Shown: positions 42,901-51,826 of the stretch, piece by piece
Layout: each line of letters starts with the position of its first letter
Position numbering within the stretch: position 1 is the first letter of the stretch
From: an uncultured Desulfuromusa sp.
Lineage (GTDB): Bacteria; Desulfobacterota; Desulfuromonadia; Desulfuromonadales; Geopsychrobacteraceae
Assembly: GCF_963675815.1 (NCBI RefSeq)
Contig: NZ_OY776574.1
Location: 2,536,001 to 2,600,000 of the forward strand
Reading direction: 5' to 3'
Length of the DNA: 64,000 nt
The notes under the pieces: generated by a model
What the model was told of the DNA's origin: nothing
The model's input: the letters and a program-made list of their open reading frames with translations, nothing else
Databases searched by the model: none
Made by a program: the position numbers and the translations under genes

Positions 42901-43264
42901 TATTGATCTTACACTGCCTGATTTGAGTGCGTATGGGGAAATTACGACTCCTGTCTATGAATTTCAGATAAAGCCGGGCTGGAATATCATCAGTAACCCT
43001 TACGGAGGCAGTATTGAACTGTCTGACGTAGAGGTTCGTTTGGGAGATGGAGCGCCTGTCCCCTGGTTGATTGCAGCAGAAAATAATCTGTTGGTTGACG
43101 TGATTTATTCTTATCTGGGGAAAGATTGGGGGAGCATAAACGAATTTTCCAGTGCAGCGGGTTCCAGTCCGGCAATTCTGGTTCCATGGATTGGCTACTG
43201 GATTTACGTGAACCCAACTGATCAGGATATCTCATTGATTATTTCAAAGCCTTTGCAGGATTAG
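39968..43264 (+). CDS. Large secreted Ig-repeat protein (adhesin/matrix candidate)
   Basis: A 1098-residue exported protein. A signal peptide ends near 'GNAWG|KTV'; residues ~26-110 resemble a fibronectin type III domain. Six tandem ~90-residue cadherin-like/He_PIG Ig repeats start near 115, 207, 298, 391, 481 and 571, each with 'PPVL..IG', 'ATDADGD.L.YS..NLP.GA.F', 'F.W.P' and 'F.VSDG...D.E.I'. Residues ~664-720 hold calcium-binding thrombospondin-type-3 repeats ('DSDGDGVLDHLDAFPDDP'), then a bacterial-repeat domain and a ~300-residue C-terminal region that is not recognised. No LPXTG or other sorting signal is seen. Expression is gated by two c-di-GMP riboswitches, which fits a biofilm or adhesion role. 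Confidence 0.88.
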   Translation: MKRQTVAKLILLILVAVAFSGNAWGKTVTLSWDASPSTVSGYKIYYDTELTAPLDGTGATEGSSPLVVVGNVLTYVIHGLPDDEDHYFAVTAYDESANESAYSNIVHSPIVSSDNSPPVLAPIGNKSIVEGAYLSFTLSATDADGDPLTYSVSNLPDGSGFDEATGVFSWTPTFDQSQVYAVTFSVSDGSDTDTETINITVADVAVNKAPVLAAVGNKAVDEGETQYIPISATDEDGDSLVYSAGNLPSGATFDPAGQMFVWSPNFEQSGIYNITFSVSDGELTDTEEISVTVNNVNRIPVLNSVGTQTVGEGALISFTISGTDADGDALSYSAENLPAGATFNPLQRLFSWTPAFEVSENTRVYPVTFSVSDGLAEDSETITINVTNVNRAPVLDEIGPQVITEGDIVNLLVNASDPDNNTLTYDASGLPAGAVFIPETFSFNWMPGNDQSGSYQVTFVVSDGYLSDSETVTFTVNNGNEPPVFSAIDPQSVAENSLLSFVVSASDVNGDSLSYSASGLPDGAAFDAVQQRFSWTPDYSQAGNFTVAFSVTDGVLSTSETVEITVTNSNRPPVISGSPELSAMATTGYSFTPVANDPDGDSLTFSITNKPSWASFNSSTGELSGTPTEAQVGSNTDILISVSDSTDTIALLPFTIDVIAYIQRDSDGDGVLDHLDAFPDDPNEWLDTDGDQIGNNSDLDDDNDGIADVRDGFPLDSTKSGWIISATAGTGGYLTPEGETSVLYGGSQSYLLTPMAGYYIQDLLVDNVSVGLVAGYDFENVSGHHTITAVFSLIPAGLSYDPISSGLIGVDRIDGGDDSNNLVDDKPKQDLDYQFRVVLRDSATADQRRVFLVLDGYKYEMDIDSGVLASGADYVLTARLGPAFLHKFYFSAEDTAGNSVWRLPASGDFPGPSVHLLNGKNIVGIAAMINAYALDAVEAFNEKLVYRWDPEAGPKGQFELVGFGAPVASGEGYVLKRAIDLTLPDLSAYGEITTPVYEFQIKPGWNIISNPYGGSIELSDVEVRLGDGAPVPWLIAAENNLLVDVIYSYLGKDWGSINEFSSAAGSSPAILVPWIGYWIYVNPTDQDISLIISKPLQD

Positions 43265-43274
43265 GAGGATGACC

Positions 43275-44510
43275 ATGAAAAGGTTTCTTTCGATAATTAT
43301 ACCTCTGTTTGCCCTTCTTTCCTGCTGTTTGTTGTCAGCGTGTGGGGGCGGAGGAGGAGGGGACTCAAGCGCGACCAGTAAAACCGTCGATGATGGCAGT
43401 TCTGCTGTTGTGACGACATTGACAGGAAAAATTGCTGATGGTTATCTCCGCGATGCTCGAGTTTTTCTCGATCGGAATAATAACCGCACTTATGACAATG
43501 GTGAGCCGACGGCACAATCTACGACTGGGGGAGCGTATACATTAGAGGTAAATCCCGGCGAGGGGGACTTGTATCCAATTGTTGCTCAAGTTGTGGCAGG
43601 ACAAACGATTGATGAAGATACTGGAACTTTAGTGTCCAATGGTTATGTCCTGGAATCTTCGCCTGGTTACTGGCAATTTGTCTCCCCTTTAACGACTCTG
43701 GTTAAGTTGGAAAGTGATAAAAATCCATCCTTTTCACACCAGCAGGCTGAAATTTCAGTTCGGTCTCAGCTGGGTATCATCGATTCTATTTCGCTTTTTT
43801 CTGATTATATTGAGGCCAGAAGTGATGGTGAAGCTGTAGCTGCAGAATACGAGCGCACTCATAAGGCCGCACAAATTATTGCGAATCTTATGGGGAGCCT
43901 GCGTGTGGGTATTGCTCAGAACTTAGGTGGGCTTATTGATGATGCTGAACAGTTGCTGGTGTCTTATATGGTGAGCGATCAGATCCTCTTGCAGGCTTCG
44001 TTGGTTGAACAAGCCCTTAACAATGAGAGGAACCTGGGGGTGGCTGTCGATGTTGCGTCCTTGACAAACGCAATGACCGACGCCATCAATGTCGATGCCC
44101 TGGATCCCGAGGCGTTAGCGTTGTATGACCAAAGGGTGCAGCAAAACTTTGCAACATGGGATATGTATCCTCCTGCAGTCCAGAGTCAATCTCCTCCAGC
44201 GGGTGATACTGCTTCAATTGACACGGTTGTTTCTCTGTCCTTTGACGAATTACTCGACGAAACGTTGCTGAACAACAGCATTGTTGAGCTTTCAGGTCCA
44301 AATGGTCCGGTGTCCGGTATTTTGAACTACGAGCCTGAATCTCTCAGTTTGGTTTTTACTCCGAGCCAGTTACTTCTGCCCTACAGCCGCTACCAAGTGA
44401 TGGTGAAGAGGGGGCTGGCTGATACTCTTGGCAATCAATTGGGGGCCGATGTGACTTGGGCGTTTACAACAATTTTTGATCAGGTGCCACCACCGCTACC
44501 CGATTTTTGA
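43275..44510 (+). CDS. Surface lipoprotein with SbsA Ig-like C-terminal domain
   Basis: A 411-residue lipoprotein: signal peptide and lipobox 'LLSAC' followed by a Gly run (GGGGGGDSS), which is a typical outer-membrane lipoprotein linker. Next comes a carboxypeptidase-regulatory-like segment ('GKIADGYLRDARVFLDRNNNRTYDNGEP' in parts), a helical middle, and a C-terminal Big_5/SbsA Ig-like domain ('VQSQSPPAGDTASIDTVVSLSFDELLD' in parts, ending 'VTWAFTTIFD'). ATG 43275 lies 6 bases after AGGAGG; the ATG at 43269 overlaps that site. It is cotranscribed with the Ig-repeat gene and so shares its c-di-GMP control; it may anchor or accompany it (inference). Confidence 0.8.
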   Translation: MKRFLSIIIPLFALLSCCLLSACGGGGGGDSSATSKTVDDGSSAVVTTLTGKIADGYLRDARVFLDRNNNRTYDNGEPTAQSTTGGAYTLEVNPGEGDLYPIVAQVVAGQTIDEDTGTLVSNGYVLESSPGYWQFVSPLTTLVKLESDKNPSFSHQQAEISVRSQLGIIDSISLFSDYIEARSDGEAVAAEYERTHKAAQIIANLMGSLRVGIAQNLGGLIDDAEQLLVSYMVSDQILLQASLVEQALNNERNLGVAVDVASLTNAMTDAINVDALDPEALALYDQRVQQNFATWDMYPPAVQSQSPPAGDTASIDTVVSLSFDELLDETLLNNSIVELSGPNGPVSGILNYEPESLSLVFTPSQLLLPYSRYQVMVKRGLADTLGNQLGADVTWAFTTIFDQVPPPLPDF

Positions 44511-44542
44511 CAGATGATGTTTTGAACGCTGATCGATATTTT

Positions 44543-44579
44543 AATGGCTGCATCTCTATAATGGATGCAGCCATTTTTG
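44543..44579. terminator. Bidirectional terminator
   Basis: Perfect 12-bp stem aatggctgcatc (44543-44554) / gatgcagccatt (44564-44575) with T on the plus side, between the lipoprotein and DUF3422 genes. Confidence 0.85.
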
Positions 44580-44580
44580 C

Positions 44581-45906
44581 TTAACCTTCTGCTTCATTGC
44601 TTGTGTTCTGATCCTGGATCAGCCGCCGCTTGATTCTGCGAGTAATAAACCAGATCGTTAATAAAACAACCGGGATGGAGCAGGCCAGTAACATATTGCT
44701 GTCTAAACCCCATTGTTTGAGTGGCAATCCTTTGAATAAGTAGCTGAGAAGACCGATGGCATAATAACTGATCGCTGCAATGGACAAGCCCTCAACCGTT
44801 TCTTGCAGGCGGAATTGCAGACGACTGCGTCGGTTCATGGCAGAAAGCTGAGAGCGGTTCTGATCCTGAAGGTTGAGATTAACTCTGGTTCTCATCAAGT
44901 CGCTTGCGCGTTCAATCCTCTTGGAGAGGTTCTCCATCCACGTTTGTACCGATTCGCAGGTTCTTAGTGCCGGGTTCAGCCTGCGACTGACAAACTCTCC
45001 TATTGACAGGTATCCATCAATTTTTTCTTCATTGATTCGTTCAAGGCGGTCTTTAACCAGTTGATGATAGGCTTGTGTCGCTGAAAATCGCTGGGTGGTT
45101 TCAGCGCGATATGTTTCCAGCTGAGCCTCTATCTGTGTAATTTTTTCAAGCAGCTGCCGTTCACTGCTGGCGCTGTCGAGTTTGGCAACAACAGTGAGGA
45201 TTTCAGCCATTTGTTTGTCCATATTAAGGAGCTGTGGAGAAATTCTTTTGGCGATCGGCAATGAAAGTAAGGATAATAGCCGGTATGTTTCCAGATCAAT
45301 CAAGCGTCTGGTCAACCGGCCGGTCTGTGAATTACTCATTCCCTTGTGGCAAATCATGAACCGACCATAGCCATCGCCATGAAGTTTAAATGCTGTATGA
45401 ATTTGAGTTTTGCCACCATAGGCACTACTCATCATCACTGGATGACCTTCGAAATAGTGAGAAAGAGAATGCTCATCATAATTGAATTGTTGATCGTCAA
45501 TAATCATGTGAAAAGCCGCGATCATAAGCCCTGGGAGTTGTTTCAGCCAGTCTGACGGGAGTAAGTCAACCGCAGTGTATTCAAATGGCTTTCCCTGGGG
45601 AGGAGCCGGCTGCATAATTGTCAACGAGTAAAACTCTACATGTCTTTCCCAGTTGATGGTGAAGTTTCCAAAGTTTTGATAGAAAGTGACTGCATCGGCT
45701 TGGGGCGGATTCACTTCATAGCGTTTACAGAGTTCAGAGATGAGATCATAAGATCTTTGCAGAGCGTCCGGGGTCTCACAGCAGGCGGCTAAATGGGTGA
45801 CTTGCTGGGGCGACTCCAGCATATGAAAAGGCCTGATGTGCAACTCGTTATACAGGGCGTCGCGCATGGGGTGGAACTGATATTTAATCTCACCGCAGTT
45901 ATCCAT
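44581..45906 (-). CDS. DUF3422 family membrane protein
   Basis: A 441-residue protein of the DUF3422 family. The N-terminus 'HPMRDALYNELHIRPFHMLESP' and 'FTINWERHVEFYSLTI' are the family's hallmark; a long coiled-coil middle (about 225-350) is followed by two C-terminal membrane segments (about 365-385 and 405-425). The biochemical function is unknown. It is monocistronic and ends at a shared terminator. Confidence 0.85.
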   Translation of the reverse strand: MDNCGEIKYQFHPMRDALYNELHIRPFHMLESPQQVTHLAACCETPDALQRSYDLISELCKRYEVNPPQADAVTFYQNFGNFTINWERHVEFYSLTIMQPAPPQGKPFEYTAVDLLPSDWLKQLPGLMIAAFHMIIDDQQFNYDEHSLSHYFEGHPVMMSSAYGGKTQIHTAFKLHGDGYGRFMICHKGMSNSQTGRLTRRLIDLETYRLLSLLSLPIAKRISPQLLNMDKQMAEILTVVAKLDSASSERQLLEKITQIEAQLETYRAETTQRFSATQAYHQLVKDRLERINEEKIDGYLSIGEFVSRRLNPALRTCESVQTWMENLSKRIERASDLMRTRVNLNLQDQNRSQLSAMNRRSRLQFRLQETVEGLSIAAISYYAIGLLSYLFKGLPLKQWGLDSNMLLACSIPVVLLTIWFITRRIKRRLIQDQNTSNEAEG

Positions 45907-45972
45907 ATTTACTTTCCTAGCTTTATCATTTCAGATGCAATCAGAATGCTCTGCTATTGTTAGGATTTTATT

Positions 45973-47010
45973 TTATGAAAATGTTTTATTTTCCTGTTCC
46001 TGAACGCGAATGAAAGTTGTGCGTTTGGTCAGTTCCTTGAGGGCTGACGCTCCCACATAGGTACAAGTAGAGCGGATACCACCGAGAATGTCTTTCACTG
46101 TTGTTGCGATGGCCCCTCGATAAGGAACCTCTACGGTTTTCCCCTCAGACGCTCGATATTCGGCCACCCCTCCGGCATGCTGTTCCATGGCGGTTTCTGA
46201 GCTCATGCCATAAAATTTCTTAAACTGTTGCCCATTCCTCTCAATTAATTGGCCACCACTTTCATCATGACCAGCAAACATCCCCCCCAGCATGACAAAA
46301 TCAGCACCACCACCAAAGGCTTTAGCGACATCTCCGGCATTGACACAGCCACCATCTGAAATGATGCGACCACCCAGCCCGTGAGCGGCATCTGCGCATT
46401 CAATGACTGCTGAAAGCTGAGGGTATCCAACTCCTGTTTTGACTCGTGTTGTGCAGACAGAGCCTGGTCCGATACCAACTTTGATAATATCGGCTCCAGA
46501 GAGGATTAACTCCTCTACCATCTCACCGGTCACCACATTGCCGGCCACGATTGTTTTGTCTGGAAAGTTTTCGCGGCAAAGCTTAACGAAGTCGACAAAG
46601 GATTCAGCGTAACCGTTGGCGACGTCAATACAGATGAATTCGAGTTTTGGGTGTTGTGAAAGAATGTTTTTCAGATGGCTGAAATCGGCATCGGCGGTCC
46701 CGGTACTGACCATAATTCGTTGATAAATTGAATCATTTTGCTGGCCAAGGAAATTTTGCCATTCCTGAAGGTTGTAGTGTTTATGTATTGCGGTCAAAAG
46801 TCCGAAATTTGCGAGGACTTTTGCCAGTTCGAAGGTTCCGACCGTATCCATATTGGCTGCAATGACTGGAGTGCCTGTCCACTCCTTCTGACTGTGTAAA
46901 AAAGAAAAAGTCCTTTCCAGATTGACTTGAGAACGGCTTCTCAAGGTGGAGCGTTTGGGGCGGACGAGGACATCTTTAAAGCCGAGTTTTAAATCAGATT
47001 CTATACGCAT
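45973..47010 (-). CDS. guaC: GMP reductase
   Basis: A 345-residue TIM barrel that converts GMP to IMP with NADPH and release of ammonia. It is shorter than GuaB because it lacks the CBS domains. Motifs: 'LGFKDVLVRPKRSTLRSRSQV', catalytic Cys in 'GPGSVCTTRVKTGVGYPQ', 'DGGCVNAGDVAKAFGGGADFVMLGGMFAGHDESGG' in parts, and 'YGMSSETAMEQH', which marks GuaC rather than GuaB. With guaB/guaA in the same window the cell can interconvert IMP and GMP both ways. Confidence 0.95.
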   Translation of the reverse strand: MRIESDLKLGFKDVLVRPKRSTLRSRSQVNLERTFSFLHSQKEWTGTPVIAANMDTVGTFELAKVLANFGLLTAIHKHYNLQEWQNFLGQQNDSIYQRIMVSTGTADADFSHLKNILSQHPKLEFICIDVANGYAESFVDFVKLCRENFPDKTIVAGNVVTGEMVEELILSGADIIKVGIGPGSVCTTRVKTGVGYPQLSAVIECADAAHGLGGRIISDGGCVNAGDVAKAFGGGADFVMLGGMFAGHDESGGQLIERNGQQFKKFYGMSSETAMEQHAGGVAEYRASEGKTVEVPYRGAIATTVKDILGGIRSTCTYVGASALKELTKRTTFIRVQEQENKTFS

Positions 47011-47264
47011 TGTTATCCCTTGTATCGTTTTGAATTATGGTGTTGGACCATTTAAGGTTGAAAGGTGCATGGGAAAAATAGCGCAAATTAACTTTCATGG
47101 AAAGAGCTGATATTTCAATTGAAGATTATTGACCAGTGAACTCCGGCGGTGCTAATCTTCCGCTGCCGGTAGATTGGTCGGATATGTCTCCTTGTCCATT
47201 CTGCCAAGCTTGATTTTCCCCTGATTATTTGTTGCAGACTTCCTCCTCGGATAATATAGCACCT

Positions 47265-50200
47265 ATGGAACATTCCAATTTCGTACATCTTCATTTACAT
47301 AGCCAGTATAGCTTGCTGGACGGAGCGATCAAACTTGATGAGCTGATCACCCGTGCCAAAGAATTTAAAATGCCTGCAATTGCAGTGACCGACCATGGCA
47401 ACATGTTTGGCGCTGTTGAATTTTACAGTAAAGCCATGAGTGCGGGGGTTAAGCCCATCATTGGCTGTGAAGTTTATGTTGCTCCCGGCTCCCGCTTTAC
47501 CAAGGGGAACGCCCGTGGTTCTTCTGAAGCATCTTATCATCTGGTTCTCCTTTGTATGAATCAAACCGGGTATAGAAATATTTGCCATTTGGTTTCAGCC
47601 GCCTATCGTGAAGGCTTCTATTATAAGCCGCGAATTGATTGGGAGTTACTGGTTGAACATAACGAGGGATTGATCGCCCTGTCAGCTTGCCTTGGTGGAG
47701 AGTTGCCAACTTTGATTAATCTTAATCATCAGGAAGAGGCGTTGGAGCGTGCCGGTCAAATGGCAAAGATTTTTGACAATCAGCGTTTTTATCTGGAGTT
47801 GCAGGAGAATTTTTTACCGGAACAGGCAAAAGCAAACGCCGGCCTCATCTCGATTGCAAAAGAGTTGGATTTGCCTTTGGTTGCAACCAATGATTGCCAC
47901 TATTTATCCCGTGAAGACTCTTTTGCTCATGAAGTGTTGTTGTGCATTCAAACGGGTAAAACTATGGATGACCCGAATCGGATGCGGTTTCCAAATGACG
48001 AGTTCTATGTCAAGTCGTCAGAAGAAATGGCAAAGTTGTTTCCAGACCATCCTGAAGCAATTGCCAATACCATTCAGATTGCCGAACGTTGTAACCTGGA
48101 GCTTGATTTTGATACCTATCACTTTCCTCAATACAGCAAACCAGCAGATAAAACTCTTGATCAGGTGTTGGAAGAACAAAGTCGCGCAGGGCTGGAAGAA
48201 CGTCTCAACGAAATCAGAAAGCTTCGCGATTTAAGTGAAGATGATCTACAGGCTTATTATGATCGTCTGGAAGAAGAGTTGACCTGTATTGAGCAGATGG
48301 GATTTCCCGGATATTTTCTGATTGTTGCCGATTTTATCAATTGGGGGAAAGATCAAGGTATTCCTGTTGGTCCAGGGCGCGGATCAGCCGCTGGGAGCCT
48401 GGTTGCTTACGCGATTCGAATTACCGATATTGATCCGATACCGTACAATCTTCTGTTTGAACGGTTTTTGAATCCCGAACGGATTTCAATGCCTGATATT
48501 GATGTTGATTTTTGCATCTATGGACGTGAGCGGGTGATTGAGTATGTGCGGCAGAAATATGGGGCTGAAAATGTCGCTCAGATTATTACTTTTGGAACAA
48601 TGCAGGCAAAAGGAGCTCTACGTGATGTTGGCCGGGCACTTAATATTCCCTATGGAGAAGTGGATAAAATTGCCAAACTGGTACCAAACATCCTTGGGAT
48701 TACCTTAAAGCAGGCTATAGAGCAGGAACCACAATTAAAAACTCTGATCGGAAAAGATTCTAAAATTAAAGAACTGGCAACGATTTCTCTGGCTCTTGAA
48801 GGGTTGACTCGCCATGCGTCTACCCATGCTGCTGGTGTTGTGGTGACCCCCAAACAGCTTCCCGAATACCTTCCCCTCTATGTTGATCCTAAATCCGGCG
48901 GGCAAGTGACTCAGTACCCGATGAAATATGTCGAAAAAATCGGTCTGGTCAAGTTTGATTTTCTCGGGTTGAAAACTTTGACGGTTATTGAAAATGCTGT
49001 GCGAATAATTCGTGAGGGAAAGGATGAGAAATTTGACCTGCAATTGATTCCTGACGATGACAAAACAACATTTGAGCTTTTGAGTCGCGGTGAAACAACG
49101 GGAGTTTTTCAGCTCGAGTCGAGTGGGATGAAAGAATATCTGGTCAAGTTGAAGCCCAACTGTTTTGAAGATTTAATTGCTATGGTGGCTTTGTATCGTC
49201 CCGGCCCGTTGGGTTCTGGGATGGTTGATTCATTCATCAAAAGAAAGCACGGAACAGAACAATTTAAATACGATTTTTCTCAGCTTGAGCCAATCCTTAA
49301 GGATACTTACGGGGTTATTGTTTATCAGGAACAGGTTATGTTAATTGCTCAGGTTCTGGCAAAATATAGCCTGGGTGCAGCTGACCTGTTGCGCCGTGCT
49401 ATGGGGAAAAAGAAGCCTGAAGAGATGGCGAAGCAGAAGAAAATTTTTCTTGCCGGTGCCGCTGAAAACAACCTTAACCTCAAGAAGGCTGAATCTGTCT
49501 TCGATCTGATGGAGAAGTTTGCTGCTTACGGTTTTAATAAATCCCATTCTGCAGCTTATGCCTTGATCGCTTATCAAACGGCCTACTTAAAAGCACATTA
49601 TCCTGTTGAATTTATGGCAGCCCTCCTCACCGAGGATATGGAAAACACCGATAAGGTGATTAAGAATATCAGTGAGGTTCGTGCCATGGGAGTTGAAGTT
49701 CTCCCGCCGGACATTAATGCCTCGGCGCGTTCTTTCACTGTTGCCGAAGACGTCATGCGCTTTGGCCTTGGTGCCGTCAAAGGAGTTGGTTCTGCGGCTC
49801 TTGATTCAATTCAACAGGTCCGGAAGGATGAGCCCTTCTCATCATTGCAGGATTTTTGTGAGCGTGTTGATTTGCGTAAGGTCAATAAAAAGGTTGTTGA
49901 GGCGCTGATCAAATGTGGCGCGTTTGATTCTCTCGGTGGGAAGCGGGCCCAATTTTTTGCCGGGCTGGAAGAGGCAATGGATATTGGGCAGCGTCAGCAA
50001 CGTGAGAAAGAGTCAGGGCAGGATTCCTTGTTTGGCAGCCAGGAGATACTCTCTGTTGGCGGCAACGGGTATGGTGTCCTTCCCGATGTTGATGAATGGG
50101 ATGAAAAAACTCTTCTGGGTTATGAAAAAGAGATTCTTGGTTTTTATGTCACCGGTCACCCTTTGGCCCGTTACAGCGACTCTATCAAGCGCTTTGCAAC

Positions 50201-50735
50201 CTGTGAGGCGTCTGCTTTGCCTGAACGTACAGACAAGGAGCAGGTGCGCATATGTGGAATTGTTTCGGGGATCAAGGAACTGATCACTAAAAAAGGTGAT
50301 CGCATGGCATTTGTCTCTCTGGAGGATTTGAGTGGCTCAGTTGAAGTTATCGTATTCCCTGAGGTTTACAGCGCTTCAATGGATCTTTTGAAAGGTGAGG
50401 AGCCATTACTGATAAGCGGGGAGCTGGATGTGGGAGAGGAAGCCTGCAAAATACTGGCAACGGAAGTTGCTTTGCTCCGCGATGTCAAGCAGACAATGGC
50501 CAAGAGGGTTCATATCAGATTAACAACTCCGGGACTGGATGAGATGCAAATGCGCCAGCTCAAAGGGATTGTGCAACGATACCGGGGAAATTGTGATGTG
50601 AAATTGCACATCGTTATCCCGAATCGAAGTGAAACAATCATTTCTTTACCTGACCAGTTGAAGATGTCAGCTTCCGATGAAGCTTTGGCTGATGTAGATG
50701 CCTTGTTTGGATATAGTGTTATGAATTATGAATGA
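47265..50735 (+). CDS. dnaE: DNA polymerase III alpha subunit
   Basis: A 1156-residue replicative polymerase. The N-terminal PHP domain begins 'FVHLHLHSQYSLLDGAI'; the active site shows 'VGPGRGSAAGSLVAYAI' and the catalytic Asp pair in 'MPDIDVDFCIYGRERVIEYV'; the finger and beta-binding regions follow, then an OB domain ('VRICGIVSGIKELITKKGDRMAFVSLEDLSGSVEVIVFP' in parts). It lacks an intrinsic proofreading domain, as is normal for DnaE. The start at 47265 (MEHSNF) is chosen by homology. No Shine-Dalgarno is visible there; a -10-like taatat at 47252 suggests a very short leader. accA follows, as in E. coli. Confidence 0.95.
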   Translation: MEHSNFVHLHLHSQYSLLDGAIKLDELITRAKEFKMPAIAVTDHGNMFGAVEFYSKAMSAGVKPIIGCEVYVAPGSRFTKGNARGSSEASYHLVLLCMNQTGYRNICHLVSAAYREGFYYKPRIDWELLVEHNEGLIALSACLGGELPTLINLNHQEEALERAGQMAKIFDNQRFYLELQENFLPEQAKANAGLISIAKELDLPLVATNDCHYLSREDSFAHEVLLCIQTGKTMDDPNRMRFPNDEFYVKSSEEMAKLFPDHPEAIANTIQIAERCNLELDFDTYHFPQYSKPADKTLDQVLEEQSRAGLEERLNEIRKLRDLSEDDLQAYYDRLEEELTCIEQMGFPGYFLIVADFINWGKDQGIPVGPGRGSAAGSLVAYAIRITDIDPIPYNLLFERFLNPERISMPDIDVDFCIYGRERVIEYVRQKYGAENVAQIITFGTMQAKGALRDVGRALNIPYGEVDKIAKLVPNILGITLKQAIEQEPQLKTLIGKDSKIKELATISLALEGLTRHASTHAAGVVVTPKQLPEYLPLYVDPKSGGQVTQYPMKYVEKIGLVKFDFLGLKTLTVIENAVRIIREGKDEKFDLQLIPDDDKTTFELLSRGETTGVFQLESSGMKEYLVKLKPNCFEDLIAMVALYRPGPLGSGMVDSFIKRKHGTEQFKYDFSQLEPILKDTYGVIVYQEQVMLIAQVLAKYSLGAADLLRRAMGKKKPEEMAKQKKIFLAGAAENNLNLKKAESVFDLMEKFAAYGFNKSHSAAYALIAYQTAYLKAHYPVEFMAALLTEDMENTDKVIKNISEVRAMGVEVLPPDINASARSFTVAEDVMRFGLGAVKGVGSAALDSIQQVRKDEPFSSLQDFCERVDLRKVNKKVVEALIKCGAFDSLGGKRAQFFAGLEEAMDIGQRQQREKESGQDSLFGSQEILSVGGNGYGVLPDVDEWDEKTLLGYEKEILGFYVTGHPLARYSDSIKRFATCEASALPERTDKEQVRICGIVSGIKELITKKGDRMAFVSLEDLSGSVEVIVFPEVYSASMDLLKGEEPLLISGELDVGEEACKILATEVALLRDVKQTMAKRVHIRLTTPGLDEMQMRQLKGIVQRYRGNCDVKLHIVIPNRSETIISLPDQLKMSASDEALADVDALFGYSVMNYE

Positions 50736-50859
50736 TATAACGTAGAGCTTGTCGCTGTCTTGACTTGACCTCTGCCTGTTGAAGATTTATGTTTAATGAT
50801 TAAAGCTGGGATAATGAAATAAAATAATAAATAAATGTTTTCAGACAGGGAGAACCTTG

Positions 50860-51822
50860 ATGAATCAATACTTGGATTTTGAACAACCCATTGCCGACCT
50901 TGAGACTAAAATTGGAGAATTACGCGAATACTCTACAGATAATGTCGATTTCTCCAGTGAAATAAAAAAGCTTGAAAAGAAAGCTGATCGATTAAAAAAA
51001 GAAGTTTATTCCAATCTCAGTCGTTGGCAACGGACTCAATTGGCTCGTCATGCCAAACGCCCTTACACTCTTGACTATATCGAGCGTATTTTTACGGATT
51101 GGTCTGAAGTTCATGGTGACAGGAATTATCGAGATGATCCTGCTCTGGTCTGTGGCTTTGCCAGGATTGATGGAAAACCATGCTGTGTTATAGGACATCA
51201 GAAGGGTCGCAATACCAAAGAAAAGGTTCACCGAAATTTTGGTATGCCCAACCCTGAAGGTTATCGTAAGGCACTAAGGGTTATGCAGTTGGCCGATCAG
51301 TTTGGGTTGCCGATTTTTACTTTTGTTGATACTCCCGGAGCTTTTCCGGGCATTGGTGCCGAGGAGCGTGGTCAGGCAGAAGCTATCGCCAGAAATTTAA
51401 GGGAGATGGCAATGCTGCGTGTTCCGGTTATTGTTACAATTACAGGTGAGGGCGGTTCTGGCGGGGCCCTAGCTATAGCTGTTGGGAATCGGGTGTTGAT
51501 GATGCAGTATTCGGTCTATGCTGTAATCTCTCCAGAGGGGTGTGCAGCTATTTTATGGAGTGATGGCAGCAAGGGAAATGAAGCTGCAGAAGCTTTAAAA
51601 TTGACAGCGCAGGATGTCGATAGTTTGGGAACAGTGATCGATGAAGTTATTCCGGAGCCTCTCGGCGGAGTTCATCAGGATCATGATCTCGCTGCTGAAA
51701 CTCTCAAGAGCTATTTACTGAAACATCTCAACGAATTGGAGGAATACTCTCCTGAAGGGTTAATTGAGCAGCGCTACCAACGTTTCAGGGCCATTGCCGA
51801 GTTTGAAGAACCCAAATCATAA
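50860..51822 (+). CDS. accA: Acetyl-CoA carboxylase carboxyltransferase subunit alpha
   Basis: A 320-residue subunit that transfers carboxyl from biotin carboxyl carrier to acetyl-CoA for fatty-acid synthesis. It shows 'YLDFEQPIADLETKI' at the start, the ClpP/crotonase-fold core 'GFARIDGKPCCVIGHQKGRNTKEK', 'FTFVDTPGAFPGIGAEERGQAEAIA' in parts, and 'ITGEGGSGGALAIAVGNRV'. ATG 50860 has CAGGGAG upstream. Confidence 0.96.
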   Translation: MNQYLDFEQPIADLETKIGELREYSTDNVDFSSEIKKLEKKADRLKKEVYSNLSRWQRTQLARHAKRPYTLDYIERIFTDWSEVHGDRNYRDDPALVCGFARIDGKPCCVIGHQKGRNTKEKVHRNFGMPNPEGYRKALRVMQLADQFGLPIFTFVDTPGAFPGIGAEERGQAEAIARNLREMAMLRVPVIVTITGEGGSGGALAIAVGNRVLMMQYSVYAVISPEGCAAILWSDGSKGNEAAEALKLTAQDVDSLGTVIDEVIPEPLGGVHQDHDLAAETLKSYLLKHLNELEEYSPEGLIEQRYQRFRAIAEFEEPKS

Positions 51823-51826
51823 TAAG

